Assembly: GCF_000317695.1 (NCBI RefSeq)
Contig: NC_019771.1
Coordinates: forward strand, 3,600,001 to 3,664,000
Source: Anabaena cylindrica PCC 7122
GTDB lineage: Bacteria; Cyanobacteriota; Cyanobacteriia; Cyanobacteriales; Nostocaceae
Direction: 5' to 3'
Length of the DNA: 64,000 bases
The notes under the pieces were generated by a model. That model was not told where the DNA came from and searched no databases. It saw nothing but the letters and a program-made list of their open reading frames with translations. The translations under genes were made by a program, and so were the position numbers. Below, piece after piece: positions 37,391 through 45,726 of the stretch; the first letter of the stretch is position 1, and each line of letters begins with the position of its first letter.

Positions 37391-38308
37391 TTATTTTTTT
37401 GGTGTCACCTCACCAAATTTAATCACGAGTGCGATCGCAATACTCACAAACAAAATTAACGTCATACTCAACGCTGAACCAAATCCCCAATTTTGGGTAG
37501 CACCCAGAAACTGGTTATAAACTAACCGTGCTGCTGTCATGCTAGAAGCACCACCAAGTAATTCCGGGTCGATAAAATCCCCTAATGCGATAATAAATAC
37601 CAGCAAAGAACCAGCAGCTATACCTGGTAAAACTTGGGGTACAGTGACGCGCAAAAAGGTTTGTCTTGGGTTTGCACCCAAATCGGCTGCTGCTTCTAGC
37701 AACTGCTTGTCTAGCTTTTCTAAAGAGGCATACAACACTAAAACCATATAGGGTAGTAAGCTGTAACTCATGCCAATTAATACTGCTGGACTGCGGTTGA
37801 GCAATTCTAATGCGGGTAAGCCGACACTAGTTAGTAAACTATTCAACAATCCAGTTGGACGCAAAATAGTAATCCAAGCATAAGAACGCAGCAACGAGGA
37901 AGTCCATAAAGGCAAAACAAACCCTAATAGCAGCAAATTTCGCCAGCGCTGTGGTGCTATTTGAGCAATCCAATAAGCAACCGGAAAACCTAAAATTAAA
38001 CAAATAATTGTCGTATTAATCGCCAAAAAAAGAGAATTAAATATTACTCGTAAGTAAAGTGGTTCGAGAATACGAATATAATTTTGAAAGCCATTAGGAT
38101 TGACAATATCACCTGGTCGAATATTGGTGACCAAACTCAATTGGAAAATTATTAATGTTGGCAGTAACAATAACAGTAATAACCAAATTCCAGATGGTGC
38201 AAGCAATAACGTAGGCGTAAGCCATTGGATTTGATAGCGATTAAATTGCGGCTTTTCTGTAATATCGCTGGAAGATTCTAGGGACGAATTAGGAATTTTA
38301 AGAGACAC
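37391..38308 (-). CDS. potB: Spermidine/putrescine ABC permease PotB
   Basis: Inner-membrane subunit of a polyamine importer, 305 residues. Six membrane helices are visible, starting at about residues 32-55 (LLLAPSGIWLLLLLLLP). The permease signature loop has EAAADLGANPRQTFLRVTVPQVLPG. It is the last gene of the minus-strand set potA-potD-small ORF-potB. It lies 179 bases downstream of the small ORF; the gap contains a palindromic gaggcttctcc…ggagcctttcc motif (about 38418-38450). No potC is seen; only the relic at 37262 lies beyond. Confidence 0.88.
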   Translation of the reverse strand: MSLKIPNSSLESSSDITEKPQFNRYQIQWLTPTLLLAPSGIWLLLLLLLPTLIIFQLSLVTNIRPGDIVNPNGFQNYIRILEPLYLRVIFNSLFLAINTTIICLILGFPVAYWIAQIAPQRWRNLLLLGFVLPLWTSSLLRSYAWITILRPTGLLNSLLTSVGLPALELLNRSPAVLIGMSYSLLPYMVLVLYASLEKLDKQLLEAAADLGANPRQTFLRVTVPQVLPGIAAGSLLVFIIALGDFIDPELLGGASSMTAARLVYNQFLGATQNWGFGSALSMTLILFVSIAIALVIKFGEVTPKK

Positions 38309-38487
38309 AGTATAACACCAATTTTTAATTTTAGGTTGTTAATATTGACAATAATACAATAACCAATTACCCATTGCCAGCACGAATAGATATGAGAATC
38401 ATTTTTTCTGTCTGTGCGGAGGCTTCTCCAATTAATTAGAGGAGCCTTTCCACAGCGCCACCTTCTGAATCACTGCTCATTTGACCC

Positions 38488-38886
38488 CTATGTTACCAAA
38501 TTTAATTGGTACTCTTCAGAATCGCTTTCAACACGTATAAATTCATTTAATGGGTTGTACCTATCGAAATTTCTCAGATTTTCCTCTTTATATATAGCAT
38601 TTTCTAAATAAGCTAAAGCTAATGTTGACGTGACATAAATATTTCCATGTTGTTTTAACCCTGCTATTATTTCAGATTCAATCGGATAATCTTTTACTAA
38701 ATGTTCGGCTAGATATCCTTTTAAAATTATTCCTCTCAAGCCTGTTTCTTTGTATCCTTCCTTAGCTATCATCAACGATATGTGATCAGAATCGAGATTA
38801 GGAAAATCATCGTAATCCTCAAAGAACGGACAAAAAATCTTCATGAGATTTTTGACAGTATTTCTAACTTTCCCGTATAGATTCAT
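38488..38886 (-). CDS. Small conserved-looking hypothetical protein within the pot operon
   Basis: About 132 residues, not recognised. It is mostly acidic and helical (for example KDYPIESEIIAGLKQHGNIY and LALAYLENAIYKEEN) and has no membrane segment or signal peptide. The frame opens at a TTG at 38892, but the ATG at 38886 is the better start. It begins 8 bases after the potD stop, so it is co-transcribed with the transporter. A regulatory or unrelated passenger role cannot be told apart. Confidence 0.65.
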   Translation of the reverse strand: MNLYGKVRNTVKNLMKIFCPFFEDYDDFPNLDSDHISLMIAKEGYKETGLRGIILKGYLAEHLVKDYPIESEIIAGLKQHGNIYVTSTLALAYLENAIYKEENLRNFDRYNPLNEFIRVESDSEEYQLNLVT

Positions 38887-38893
38887 AGTCAAT

Positions 38894-39985
38894 TCAAGCT
38901 AGTAATTGAGTCCAATATCGCTCATAAACTTCTTCAAATTCACCTATAGGCGTAGAGCGTTCACATTTTGCTAACAATGATTCTGGAGGAAATAAATTAG
39001 TATTTTCTCGACTTTGCTTTGGTAATTGCTCGAATCCAGCACGATTAGGAGTACTAATATTTAGTCTTTTACTGAGCTTGGCTGTTACATCTGGTTGTAA
39101 AATCAAGTTAATCCAGGCATAAGCACCAGCCAAATTAGCAGCTATTTTGGGAATGACAATAGTATCTGTCCATAGTGAAGAACCACTACGAGGAATCACA
39201 TATTTGAATTTGGGATTTTCTTTAGATATATTAACTGCATCAGTAGAATAACACATAGCTAATAATAAATCTCCTGCTAGAAGTTGGTTTTGCCAAGCAT
39301 CAGTATCAAAAGCGGCAATTGCAGGTTTTAATATTTTCAACTTTTCATAAGCTTGTTTAACTTCTGTTTCATTTTGCGAATTGTAAGAATAACCCAGCAT
39401 TTTTAATGCTGCACCCATTACCTCACGCACATCATTGAGTAAAGTCATTCGTTTATAAAGTTTGTCTTGGTTTTGCCAAAGATATTCCCAATCTTCTGGT
39501 GGATTTTCCAGCTTTTCTGAGTTGTAAAGCAAACCAGTTGTTCCCCAATTGAAGGGAATACTATAACGATTGTTAGGATCATAGCTAGGATTCTTAAATT
39601 GGGTAAATAAATTGTCCAACCCAATTAAGCTTTCATGATTGATTTCTGTTAACAAATTTTTCTCTACCATCTTCTGCACCATATAGTCAGATGGATAGAT
39701 AATGCTATAAGTGGCTGCACCTCCAGCTTGTAATTTAGCCAGCATCACATCGTTGGAATCATAAAAATCTGCCAAAACTTTTATCCCAGTTTGGGTAGTA
39801 AAAGTGGAAAGTAATTCTGAATCAGTATATTGAGTCCATGTATATATATACAGGGTGTCACTTTGTCCAGAACTAGTATGGTTTGAACTCACATTAGCTA
39901 GTTTCCAGCCACAACTACTTAAAGACAAGCTAGAAACCGCTACCATGTTTTTTAGAAATTGCCTTCTGTTAGTCATTTTAGTCAT
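38894..39985 (-). CDS. potD: Polyamine-binding protein PotD
   Basis: Periplasmic substrate-binding protein of the spermidine/putrescine importer, 363 residues. It has a twin-arginine-like beginning (NRRQFLKNM) and a lipobox-like LSLSSCGW, so it may be exported folded and lipidated at Cys25. Family motifs are LYIYTWTQYTDSELL, GIKVLADFYDSNDVMLAKLQAGG and IPFNWGTTGLLYN. Its start overlaps the potA stop by 4 bases (ATGA type), indicating translational coupling. Confidence 0.9.
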   Translation of the reverse strand: MTKMTNRRQFLKNMVAVSSLSLSSCGWKLANVSSNHTSSGQSDTLYIYTWTQYTDSELLSTFTTQTGIKVLADFYDSNDVMLAKLQAGGAATYSIIYPSDYMVQKMVEKNLLTEINHESLIGLDNLFTQFKNPSYDPNNRYSIPFNWGTTGLLYNSEKLENPPEDWEYLWQNQDKLYKRMTLLNDVREVMGAALKMLGYSYNSQNETEVKQAYEKLKILKPAIAAFDTDAWQNQLLAGDLLLAMCYSTDAVNISKENPKFKYVIPRSGSSLWTDTIVIPKIAANLAGAYAWINLILQPDVTAKLSKRLNISTPNRAGFEQLPKQSRENTNLFPPESLLAKCERSTPIGEFEEVYERYWTQLLA

Positions 39986-41133
39986 GATGGATTTTTGAGC
40001 CTTGGTGCTTGACTAATAGCTAAACAGTCAGTTTCTGCCCACCAAATGTAGATTGGGGTGTCACGATCTGGTAAGCTGCCAAAGGTATTTGGTTGTAAAA
40101 CATTGATATTTATGCCGTTGGCTAATTCCACAACATAATTAACATGAGTACCCAGATACATAATATTAACTAACCTGCCTTCAAAGCAGTTTGTTGGTAG
40201 GTTTGGTTGATAAAGGGAAATCTGAATTTTTTCTGGACGAACACTTAATACTACTGCTTGTAATAACTCCGTTGGTGTATCGTCTGTACGTCCAGCTACA
40301 ATTGACAATCCAGTTTTAGTCAAAATTTTCACATACTCTGAGCCTACGTCTGTGATTTCACCGCTGAATAAATTTGTATCACCAATAAAATCTGCCACGA
40401 AGGCTGTTTGAGGACATTCGTAAATTTCGCTAGGAGTACCGATTTGTTCAATTTTGCCTTGATTCATCACCGCGATGCGATCAGATAAGCATAGTGCTTC
40501 TTCTTGATCATGTGTCACCATGACAAAGGTTAATCCTAAATCTTTGTGGAGATTGCATAGTTCAACCTGCATTTCCTTACGCAGTTTTAAATCTAAGGCT
40601 CCCAAGGGTTCATCTAGGAGTAAGACTGCGGGACGATTAACTAAAGCCCTAGCTAAGGCTACTCGTTGCTGTTGACCACCAGAGAGTTGAGAAGGTAAGC
40701 GCGATCGCAAACTTTCCATTTTTACTAGCTTCAAAGCTTCTGTAACTCTGCTCTCCAGTTCTGATTTAGATATTTTTTTTAACCGGAGTCCAAAAGCAAT
40801 ATTATCCCACACATTGAGATGATGAAACAGAGCATAGCTTTGAAATACAGTATTGACAGGTCTACGATAAGGAGGAACATTGGTCATAGACTGTCCTTGA
40901 ATCAGCAACTTGCCTGCGTCAACCCTTTCAAACCCAGCAATTAAGCGGAGTGTGGTTGTCTTACCGCAACCAGAAGGGCCTAAAATACTAAAAAACTCTC
41001 CCTGTCTAACGTCCAAGTCCACACCATGTACGGCTGGTTCTTGGTTGAAAAACTTGAAGACGTTACGCAGTTCAACATCAAGCGGCTGAAAAGTCGTGAA
41101 ACTCTTCTGATTTTGCATCACAGTTTGAGCCAT
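39982..41133 (-). CDS. potA: Polyamine ABC transporter ATPase PotA
   Basis: Energising subunit, 383 residues, of the polyamine importer. Walker A is GPSGCGKTTTLR, signature LSGGQQQRVALARAL and Walker B VLLLDEPLGALD, with switch MVTHDQEEAL. The C-terminal part (about 260-375) is a TOBE-like regulatory domain. RPVNTVFQSYALFHHLNVWDNIAFGL is typical of PotA/spermidine ATPases. It is the first gene of the minus-strand pot operon and divergent from mrdA. Confidence 0.92.
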   Translation of the reverse strand: MAQTVMQNQKSFTTFQPLDVELRNVFKFFNQEPAVHGVDLDVRQGEFFSILGPSGCGKTTTLRLIAGFERVDAGKLLIQGQSMTNVPPYRRPVNTVFQSYALFHHLNVWDNIAFGLRLKKISKSELESRVTEALKLVKMESLRSRLPSQLSGGQQQRVALARALVNRPAVLLLDEPLGALDLKLRKEMQVELCNLHKDLGLTFVMVTHDQEEALCLSDRIAVMNQGKIEQIGTPSEIYECPQTAFVADFIGDTNLFSGEITDVGSEYVKILTKTGLSIVAGRTDDTPTELLQAVVLSVRPEKIQISLYQPNLPTNCFEGRLVNIMYLGTHVNYVVELANGININVLQPNTFGSLPDRDTPIYIWWAETDCLAISQAPRLKNPS

Positions 41134-41334
41134 AGTCTTTAGTAGAATGCCATGATCTGACTAAACTTGGTTAAGTAATGTAGGCTACTAATATAGACTA
41201 CAATTAACACTTTGGTTTATTGTATCTGGCAACAACACTCGGATGAGAAATATACTTGCCATTGTCTTATCCTAAATGCCGGGCAGCAGCTACAAAGCAT
41301 TGATAATATTAATTTCATGCCTACTTTTAATTTT

Positions 41335-43152
41335 ATGGCTATATTACCACCACTACTCAGTAATCAAAAAAATACACGTACCGTTGGACGTGGTTCCCAA
41401 TCAGTATTTTTAATACTATTCACGTTATTGATGACATCTGGAATTGGCGCTCGTTTAGCTTATTTACAAATTATTGAAGGGCCAAAACTCCGACAACGGG
41501 CAGAGTCCAACCGGATTCGGATGATTCCCAAACAACCGGAAAGAGGCAACATTTTTGACCGTAATGGCAAACTTTTAGCTACTACTCGCTATCCGCGCTC
41601 TGTACATCTGTGGCCAATGGCACATACTAAACCCTCATGGTCAGTTGTAGGGCCCCGTCTATCCAAAATCCTCGATATCCCTCAAGAGGAAATTGAAAAG
41701 AAACTAGAAGAAGCCGGAGCTAACTCCTCTTCTCTAATTCGCGTTGCTCGTGACGTAAATGAAGCTCAAGTTACAGCCTTGAAAGAATATGAAACTGAAT
41801 TGACAGATGTAGAAATAAACACAGAAGCTGTGCGTTATTACCCACATGGTATCAAATTAGCGCATCTACTTGGCTATACCCGTGAATTGACAGCCGAACA
41901 GCTCAAGCAAAGGAAAACTGAAGGCTATCGTCTAGGAGATGTAATTGGTCAAATGGGCGTGGAAAAAGCCTATGAGAAAACACTGCGGGGTGAATGGGGC
42001 GGACAGCAAGTAGAAGTAGATGGTGCGGGTAGACCGCTGCGGGTATTGGGAGAAAAACAGGCAAAAGCTGGTAATGATTTACACTTGACAATAGATTTAG
42101 AACTGCAAAAAACTGCCGAAAAAGCTTTAGGTAAACGCAATGGGGCAATTGTGGCACTTAACCCCAACAATGGTGAAGTATTAGGAATGGTATCTCATCC
42201 TACCTTCGACCCCAATCTTTTTTCTAAACAAAAACTCTCCGAAAAAGACTGGAAAAGTGTCCAAGGTGAGGAGCATCCTTTGGTCAATCGGGCCTTAAGT
42301 ATCTTTCCACCGGCAAGTACCTTTAAAATTGTCACTACCACTGCTGGATTAGAATCGGGGAAATTTTCTCCGAATACAGTGCTACAAACCTATGGTTCTT
42401 TAACTATTGGTGGCACAAGGTTTGGTGAGTGGAACCATGCAGGATTTGGTCCATTGGGTTTTGTTGGTGCAATGCAGTGGAGTAGTGATACTTTCTTTTA
42501 TCAAATTGGTAAGGGAGTAGGGGGTCCTAGATTGATTGAATGGACTCGCAAATATGGCTTTGGGGAAAAAACAGGCTTTGAGTTCTCCACAGAAGAAGCA
42601 AAAGGTTTGGTTCCCGATGAAAACTGGAAACGCAAAGTTTGGAAAATGCCTTGGACTGTAGGCGACTCTATTAATATGTCTATTGGTCAAGGTGCTTTAC
42701 AAACATCACCTCTACAAGTCGCAGTGATGTTCGCTGTCCCAGCTAATGGTGGTTATCGAGTGCAGCCACATTTGCTCAAAGACAATGGGGAAGCAAAAAA
42801 ATGGCGCGAATCTTTAAATATGAAACCAAGTACCATTAAAGTTTTACGCGAAGGATTGCGGAAGGTGATATCTGAAGGTACTGGTAAGGCTTTGAATAAA
42901 CCAACTATTCCCCCAACGGCTGGTAAGAGTGGTACAGCGGAAGCTTGGAACCGTGGAGTGAAAGAGAATCATGCTTGGTTTGGCGCTTATGCACCTGCTG
43001 ATAAACCAGAACTTTTGATTGTGGCTTTTGCTGAACATTCTGGTGGTGGTGGTGGTAGTGTAGCTGCACCAATGATTTTAGAAATCATGGAAGAATATTA
43101 TTCTCGTAAATATCCAGGGAAATATCAAAAACAGGTGATAGGTGATAGGTGA
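41335..43152 (+). CDS. mrdA: Penicillin-binding protein 2 (elongasome transpeptidase)
   Basis: Class B penicillin-binding protein that crosslinks peptidoglycan during cell elongation, about 606 residues. An N-terminal membrane helix (about 22-42) precedes the dimerisation domain (RGNIFDRNGKLLATTRYPRSV). The transpeptidase domain has active-site PPASTFKIV (SxxK), SSDTF and KSGTAE. The frame opens upstream at a TTG (41212); Met codons at 41317 and 41335 are both plausible, and 41335 gives the MAILPPLLSN start that leads straight to the helix. The stop codon lies within a gtgatag tandem repeat, so the last five residues come from the repeat. It is convergent with vanY. Confidence 0.88.
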   Translation: MAILPPLLSNQKNTRTVGRGSQSVFLILFTLLMTSGIGARLAYLQIIEGPKLRQRAESNRIRMIPKQPERGNIFDRNGKLLATTRYPRSVHLWPMAHTKPSWSVVGPRLSKILDIPQEEIEKKLEEAGANSSSLIRVARDVNEAQVTALKEYETELTDVEINTEAVRYYPHGIKLAHLLGYTRELTAEQLKQRKTEGYRLGDVIGQMGVEKAYEKTLRGEWGGQQVEVDGAGRPLRVLGEKQAKAGNDLHLTIDLELQKTAEKALGKRNGAIVALNPNNGEVLGMVSHPTFDPNLFSKQKLSEKDWKSVQGEEHPLVNRALSIFPPASTFKIVTTTAGLESGKFSPNTVLQTYGSLTIGGTRFGEWNHAGFGPLGFVGAMQWSSDTFFYQIGKGVGGPRLIEWTRKYGFGEKTGFEFSTEEAKGLVPDENWKRKVWKMPWTVGDSINMSIGQGALQTSPLQVAVMFAVPANGGYRVQPHLLKDNGEAKKWRESLNMKPSTIKVLREGLRKVISEGTGKALNKPTIPPTAGKSGTAEAWNRGVKENHAWFGAYAPADKPELLIVAFAEHSGGGGGSVAAPMILEIMEEYYSRKYPGKYQKQVIGDR

Positions 43153-43252
43153 TAGGTGATAGGAGGCAGGGGGCAGGGGGCAGGGGGCAGGGAGTAGGAA
43201 GTAGGGAGTAGGGGAGAGTATAGTAATTACCAATTACCAATTACCAATTACC
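43134..43252. repeat. Three adjacent heptanucleotide tandem arrays
   Basis: gtgatag units (43134-43163) are followed by ggcaggg-like units and then agtaggg-like units (43164-43215), and then caattac units (about 43225-43252). The arrays fill the space between the convergent mrdA and vanY genes. The first array overlaps the end of mrdA. Such short tandem repeats are a hallmark of Nostocales genomes. Confidence 0.9.
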
Positions 43253-43255
43253 CAA

Positions 43256-44053
43256 TCACTTCAACGGTTTGAGATTTCTAGCTTTGTAGAATGTTTCTAG
43301 ACTATTGCGATCGCCCACAAAACGCCAATGCCAAGGTTCATAACTCACACCTTGAGAGTTATCCTTGGGAAAAGATAGCTCAAAACTAAAACGGGCAGCA
43401 TTAGCTTGTAGCCACCTGAAAGCTTTAGTATTTTCAAAATTGGCTTGAAGATTAGTCGCTGGTACTGCTCCATCTCCTATATCCACTGCATATCCTGTGT
43501 GATGTTCGCTATGACCGGGAGGAGCGCTGAGAGCCGCTCTTTGGGCAGGTGTCTGATTACGCTGCGCCCCTACACCAAAAAATAACTGCTCTTGGTCTTT
43601 GACTGAACGAAAACCAGAAATTGGTGTTAAAATCACACCCGCACTTCTTGCCGCTTGTACCATTGCCGAAAACTTTTGGGCTGCTGCTTGTCGCATTTTT
43701 ATCCGTCCATCAGCGGTAATTGCCAATAGTTCTGTCTCTGGGGCTTCAGCATATACCAAATGTCCCAAAACAGCATCGTTATTAGTAGCCGGGGTATTGG
43801 TCGGTATCGGTACAGAATTAGCACCTACTGGTTGAGGATCTACTGTTTTTTTGGGGGGTGCTATAACGGAAAACAAGAAACCACTAATTACAGCCAGCAA
43901 CACAAATCCTGCCACTCCTCCAATAACCAAAACTAACGGTTGTAAGCGTAGCTTAGACCCTGGATCAGGAGTATCGCGTAAAGCTGCTGGAATATCATCC
44001 CCAGGGACAGCCGATGAGTTTTGCGGTTTTTCTGAAAAACCAGCCTTATTCAA
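43256..44053 (-). CDS. VanY-type D-alanyl-D-alanine carboxypeptidase
   Basis: Membrane-anchored zinc carboxypeptidase that trims peptidoglycan stem peptides, about 266 residues. An N-terminal cytoplasmic tail and one membrane helix (LVIGGVAGFVLLAVISGFL) lead to the catalytic domain with SGFRSVKDQEQLF, the zinc ligands in GHSEHHTGYAVDIGD and the third histidine in EPWHWRFVG. The frame opens at a GTG at 44122. I prefer the TTG at 44053 (LNKAGFSEKP), which avoids an upstream hydrophobic stretch; both are non-ATG starts, so this is open. It is convergent with mrdA and divergent from the AEC permease gene. Confidence 0.82.
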   Translation of the reverse strand: MNKAGFSEKPQNSSAVPGDDIPAALRDTPDPGSKLRLQPLVLVIGGVAGFVLLAVISGFLFSVIAPPKKTVDPQPVGANSVPIPTNTPATNNDAVLGHLVYAEAPETELLAITADGRIKMRQAAAQKFSAMVQAARSAGVILTPISGFRSVKDQEQLFFGVGAQRNQTPAQRAALSAPPGHSEHHTGYAVDIGDGAVPATNLQANFENTKAFRWLQANAARFSFELSFPKDNSQGVSYEPWHWRFVGDRNSLETFYKARNLKPLK

Positions 44054-44159
44054 GTGTCCGCTCCTGCTTGTGTTCAATAATTTAATTACTAAAAATTCTA
44101 GACTAGAAAAAAATAGGCACAATAAGTATTATTTTACATCCCTATCTTTAAGTAAAATC

Positions 44160-45077
44160 TTGATAAATCTCTTAGAACTATACGTCAAGTTAGTAGGATT
44201 AGTACTAGTAGGAGTTATGTTAGGACGAAAATTACCTGCCATATTTCCTAACTATTTGTGTCAATTTCTTTTCTGGGTTGGAGTACCCATCAGCATTATT
44301 GCTTTTTTGCGTCAAACAGACCTATCAGGGCAGATTTGGATTGCACCTGCGATTGCCTATTTAGCAATCTTACTAGGGGCATTTTTAGCTTGGTTAGGGA
44401 TCAAAGGTCAAGCCTATTTGACAAAATCTATTCCTCAACCATCAACCCAAGGTAGTTTAATTCTAGCGGCAATGGTGGGTAACACAGGTTATCTAGGCTT
44501 TCCTATCACCTTAGCAATGGTCGGCAAAGAATATTTCGCCTGGGCTTTATTCTACGATTTATTGGGGACATTGTTTGGAGCTTATGGCTTGGGTGTCTTA
44601 CTAGCAGCCCGTTTTGGCAACACAGTCCAAAATCATAGGCAGATGGCCAAAGCAATTTTCATCAATCCTGCCCTCTGGAGTTTTGGATTTGGGTTGTTAT
44701 TTCGTCAAGTGACAATTCCCAATGTAGTAGAAATTGGCTTAGATAAATTAGCTTGGTGTGCTGTAGCCTCATCCTTAATTTTAATTGGCATGAGACTTGC
44801 ACGACTGAACTCTTGGCACAAACTAAAACCAGCAGGAAGCAGTATAGTTATCAAAATGCTGTTAGTTCCTCTAATTTTAGGCAGTACCTTACCACTTTTT
44901 GGTGTCACTGGTGACGCAGCACAGGTCATAGTCTTACAAATGGCCATGCCTCCAGCTTTTGCCACACTGGTAATAGCCGAAACCTTTAATTTAGATCGTG
45001 ATTTGGCAGTAACTGCTTTAGCAATGGGGACTATGTTATTACTAGTTACTCTCCCAGTTTGGCTGTGGCTGTTTTAG
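44160..45077 (+). CDS. AEC-family (auxin efflux carrier-like) permease
   Basis: Inner-membrane carrier of about 305 residues with around ten hydrophobic helices. Family features are YVKLVGLVLVGVMLGRKLP in the first helix, GNTGYLGFPIT (the conserved asparagine-proline region of the first crossing loop) and QMAMPPAFATLVIAE near the end. Substrates of bacterial members include organic acids. The open frame reaches back to 43851, antisense to vanY, but that part is shadow coding. A TTG at 44160 fits the family start, and an ATG at 44217 would cut off the first helix. Confidence 0.8.
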   Translation: MINLLELYVKLVGLVLVGVMLGRKLPAIFPNYLCQFLFWVGVPISIIAFLRQTDLSGQIWIAPAIAYLAILLGAFLAWLGIKGQAYLTKSIPQPSTQGSLILAAMVGNTGYLGFPITLAMVGKEYFAWALFYDLLGTLFGAYGLGVLLAARFGNTVQNHRQMAKAIFINPALWSFGFGLLFRQVTIPNVVEIGLDKLAWCAVASSLILIGMRLARLNSWHKLKPAGSSIVIKMLLVPLILGSTLPLFGVTGDAAQVIVLQMAMPPAFATLVIAETFNLDRDLAVTALAMGTMLLLVTLPVWLWLF

Positions 45078-45134
45078 GGAAGGTGACAGGTGACAGGAAA
45101 AGATAAATAAATATTCTTCCTCATCTTCCCCACT

Positions 45135-45653
45135 TCAACAAGGTTGACTCACCTTTTCCACCATTTCTGCGGGGTTAATCAGTTCATATTTTTCAAAAGG
45201 TTGATGAATCCAGGGGTTATCAGGTAGATAATCAACGTAGTAGTCTGGTGCAATGACTGAACAGGCTTTATACCAAATTACAGCGGTGTGAATTTCCTCA
45301 ATTGGAAACTCACTATGTTTTTTTAGCCAAGGTACAGTTTTCTGGATGGTAATTCCAGAATCGACTAAATCATCTACTAGGAGAATCCGGGAACCTAATT
45401 GATCACTAGTCATCGTCAAGTGACGAGAAACAATTAAACCTCCTCTTTCTTGCTTACCAGCACCGCTGTAAGATGAAGTAGCTAAAATAGCCAGAGGTTG
45501 ATTGTATATTCTTGAAAGAATATCTCCTACTCGTAGTCCCCCTCTAGCAAGACAAACAATTTGGTTAAATTGCCAACCTGATTGGTAAATGTTGACAGCC
45601 AATTGTTCAATTTTGTGATGATAATCTGACCAAGAAACGTAAAGGTCTGACAT
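45135..45653 (-). CDS. Phosphoribosyltransferase (Gpt/Hpt-like)
   Basis: Type I phosphoribosyltransferase of 172 residues. The PRPP-binding loop is RILLVDDLVDSGIT, and the pyrophosphate loop region is CLARGGLRVGDILSR. Relatives convert xanthine, guanine or hypoxanthine to nucleotides. The N-terminal YVSWSDYHHKIEQLA is usual for this cyanobacterial group. The precise base is unknown, so no symbol is given. It lies tail-to-tail with the AEC permease and head-to-head with the GPH transporter. Confidence 0.85.
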   Translation of the reverse strand: MSDLYVSWSDYHHKIEQLAVNIYQSGWQFNQIVCLARGGLRVGDILSRIYNQPLAILATSSYSGAGKQERGGLIVSRHLTMTSDQLGSRILLVDDLVDSGITIQKTVPWLKKHSEFPIEEIHTAVIWYKACSVIAPDYYVDYLPDNPWIHQPFEKYELINPAEMVEKVSQPC

Positions 45654-45726
45654 AAAACGCAGGAAAGTGATTTTTAGTTAGTACTGAAGGCAAACCCAAA
45701 CTATCTTAATATGAGCGCAAGTGATC

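Noticed and set aside
43134..43252. CRISPR-like array
   Set aside because: The units are 7 bases long and directly adjacent with no spacers, so this is a simple tandem repeat.
43851..44159. N-terminal extension of the AEC permease frame
   Set aside because: It runs antisense through vanY, has no membrane helix or family similarity, and the conserved protein begins at about 44160.
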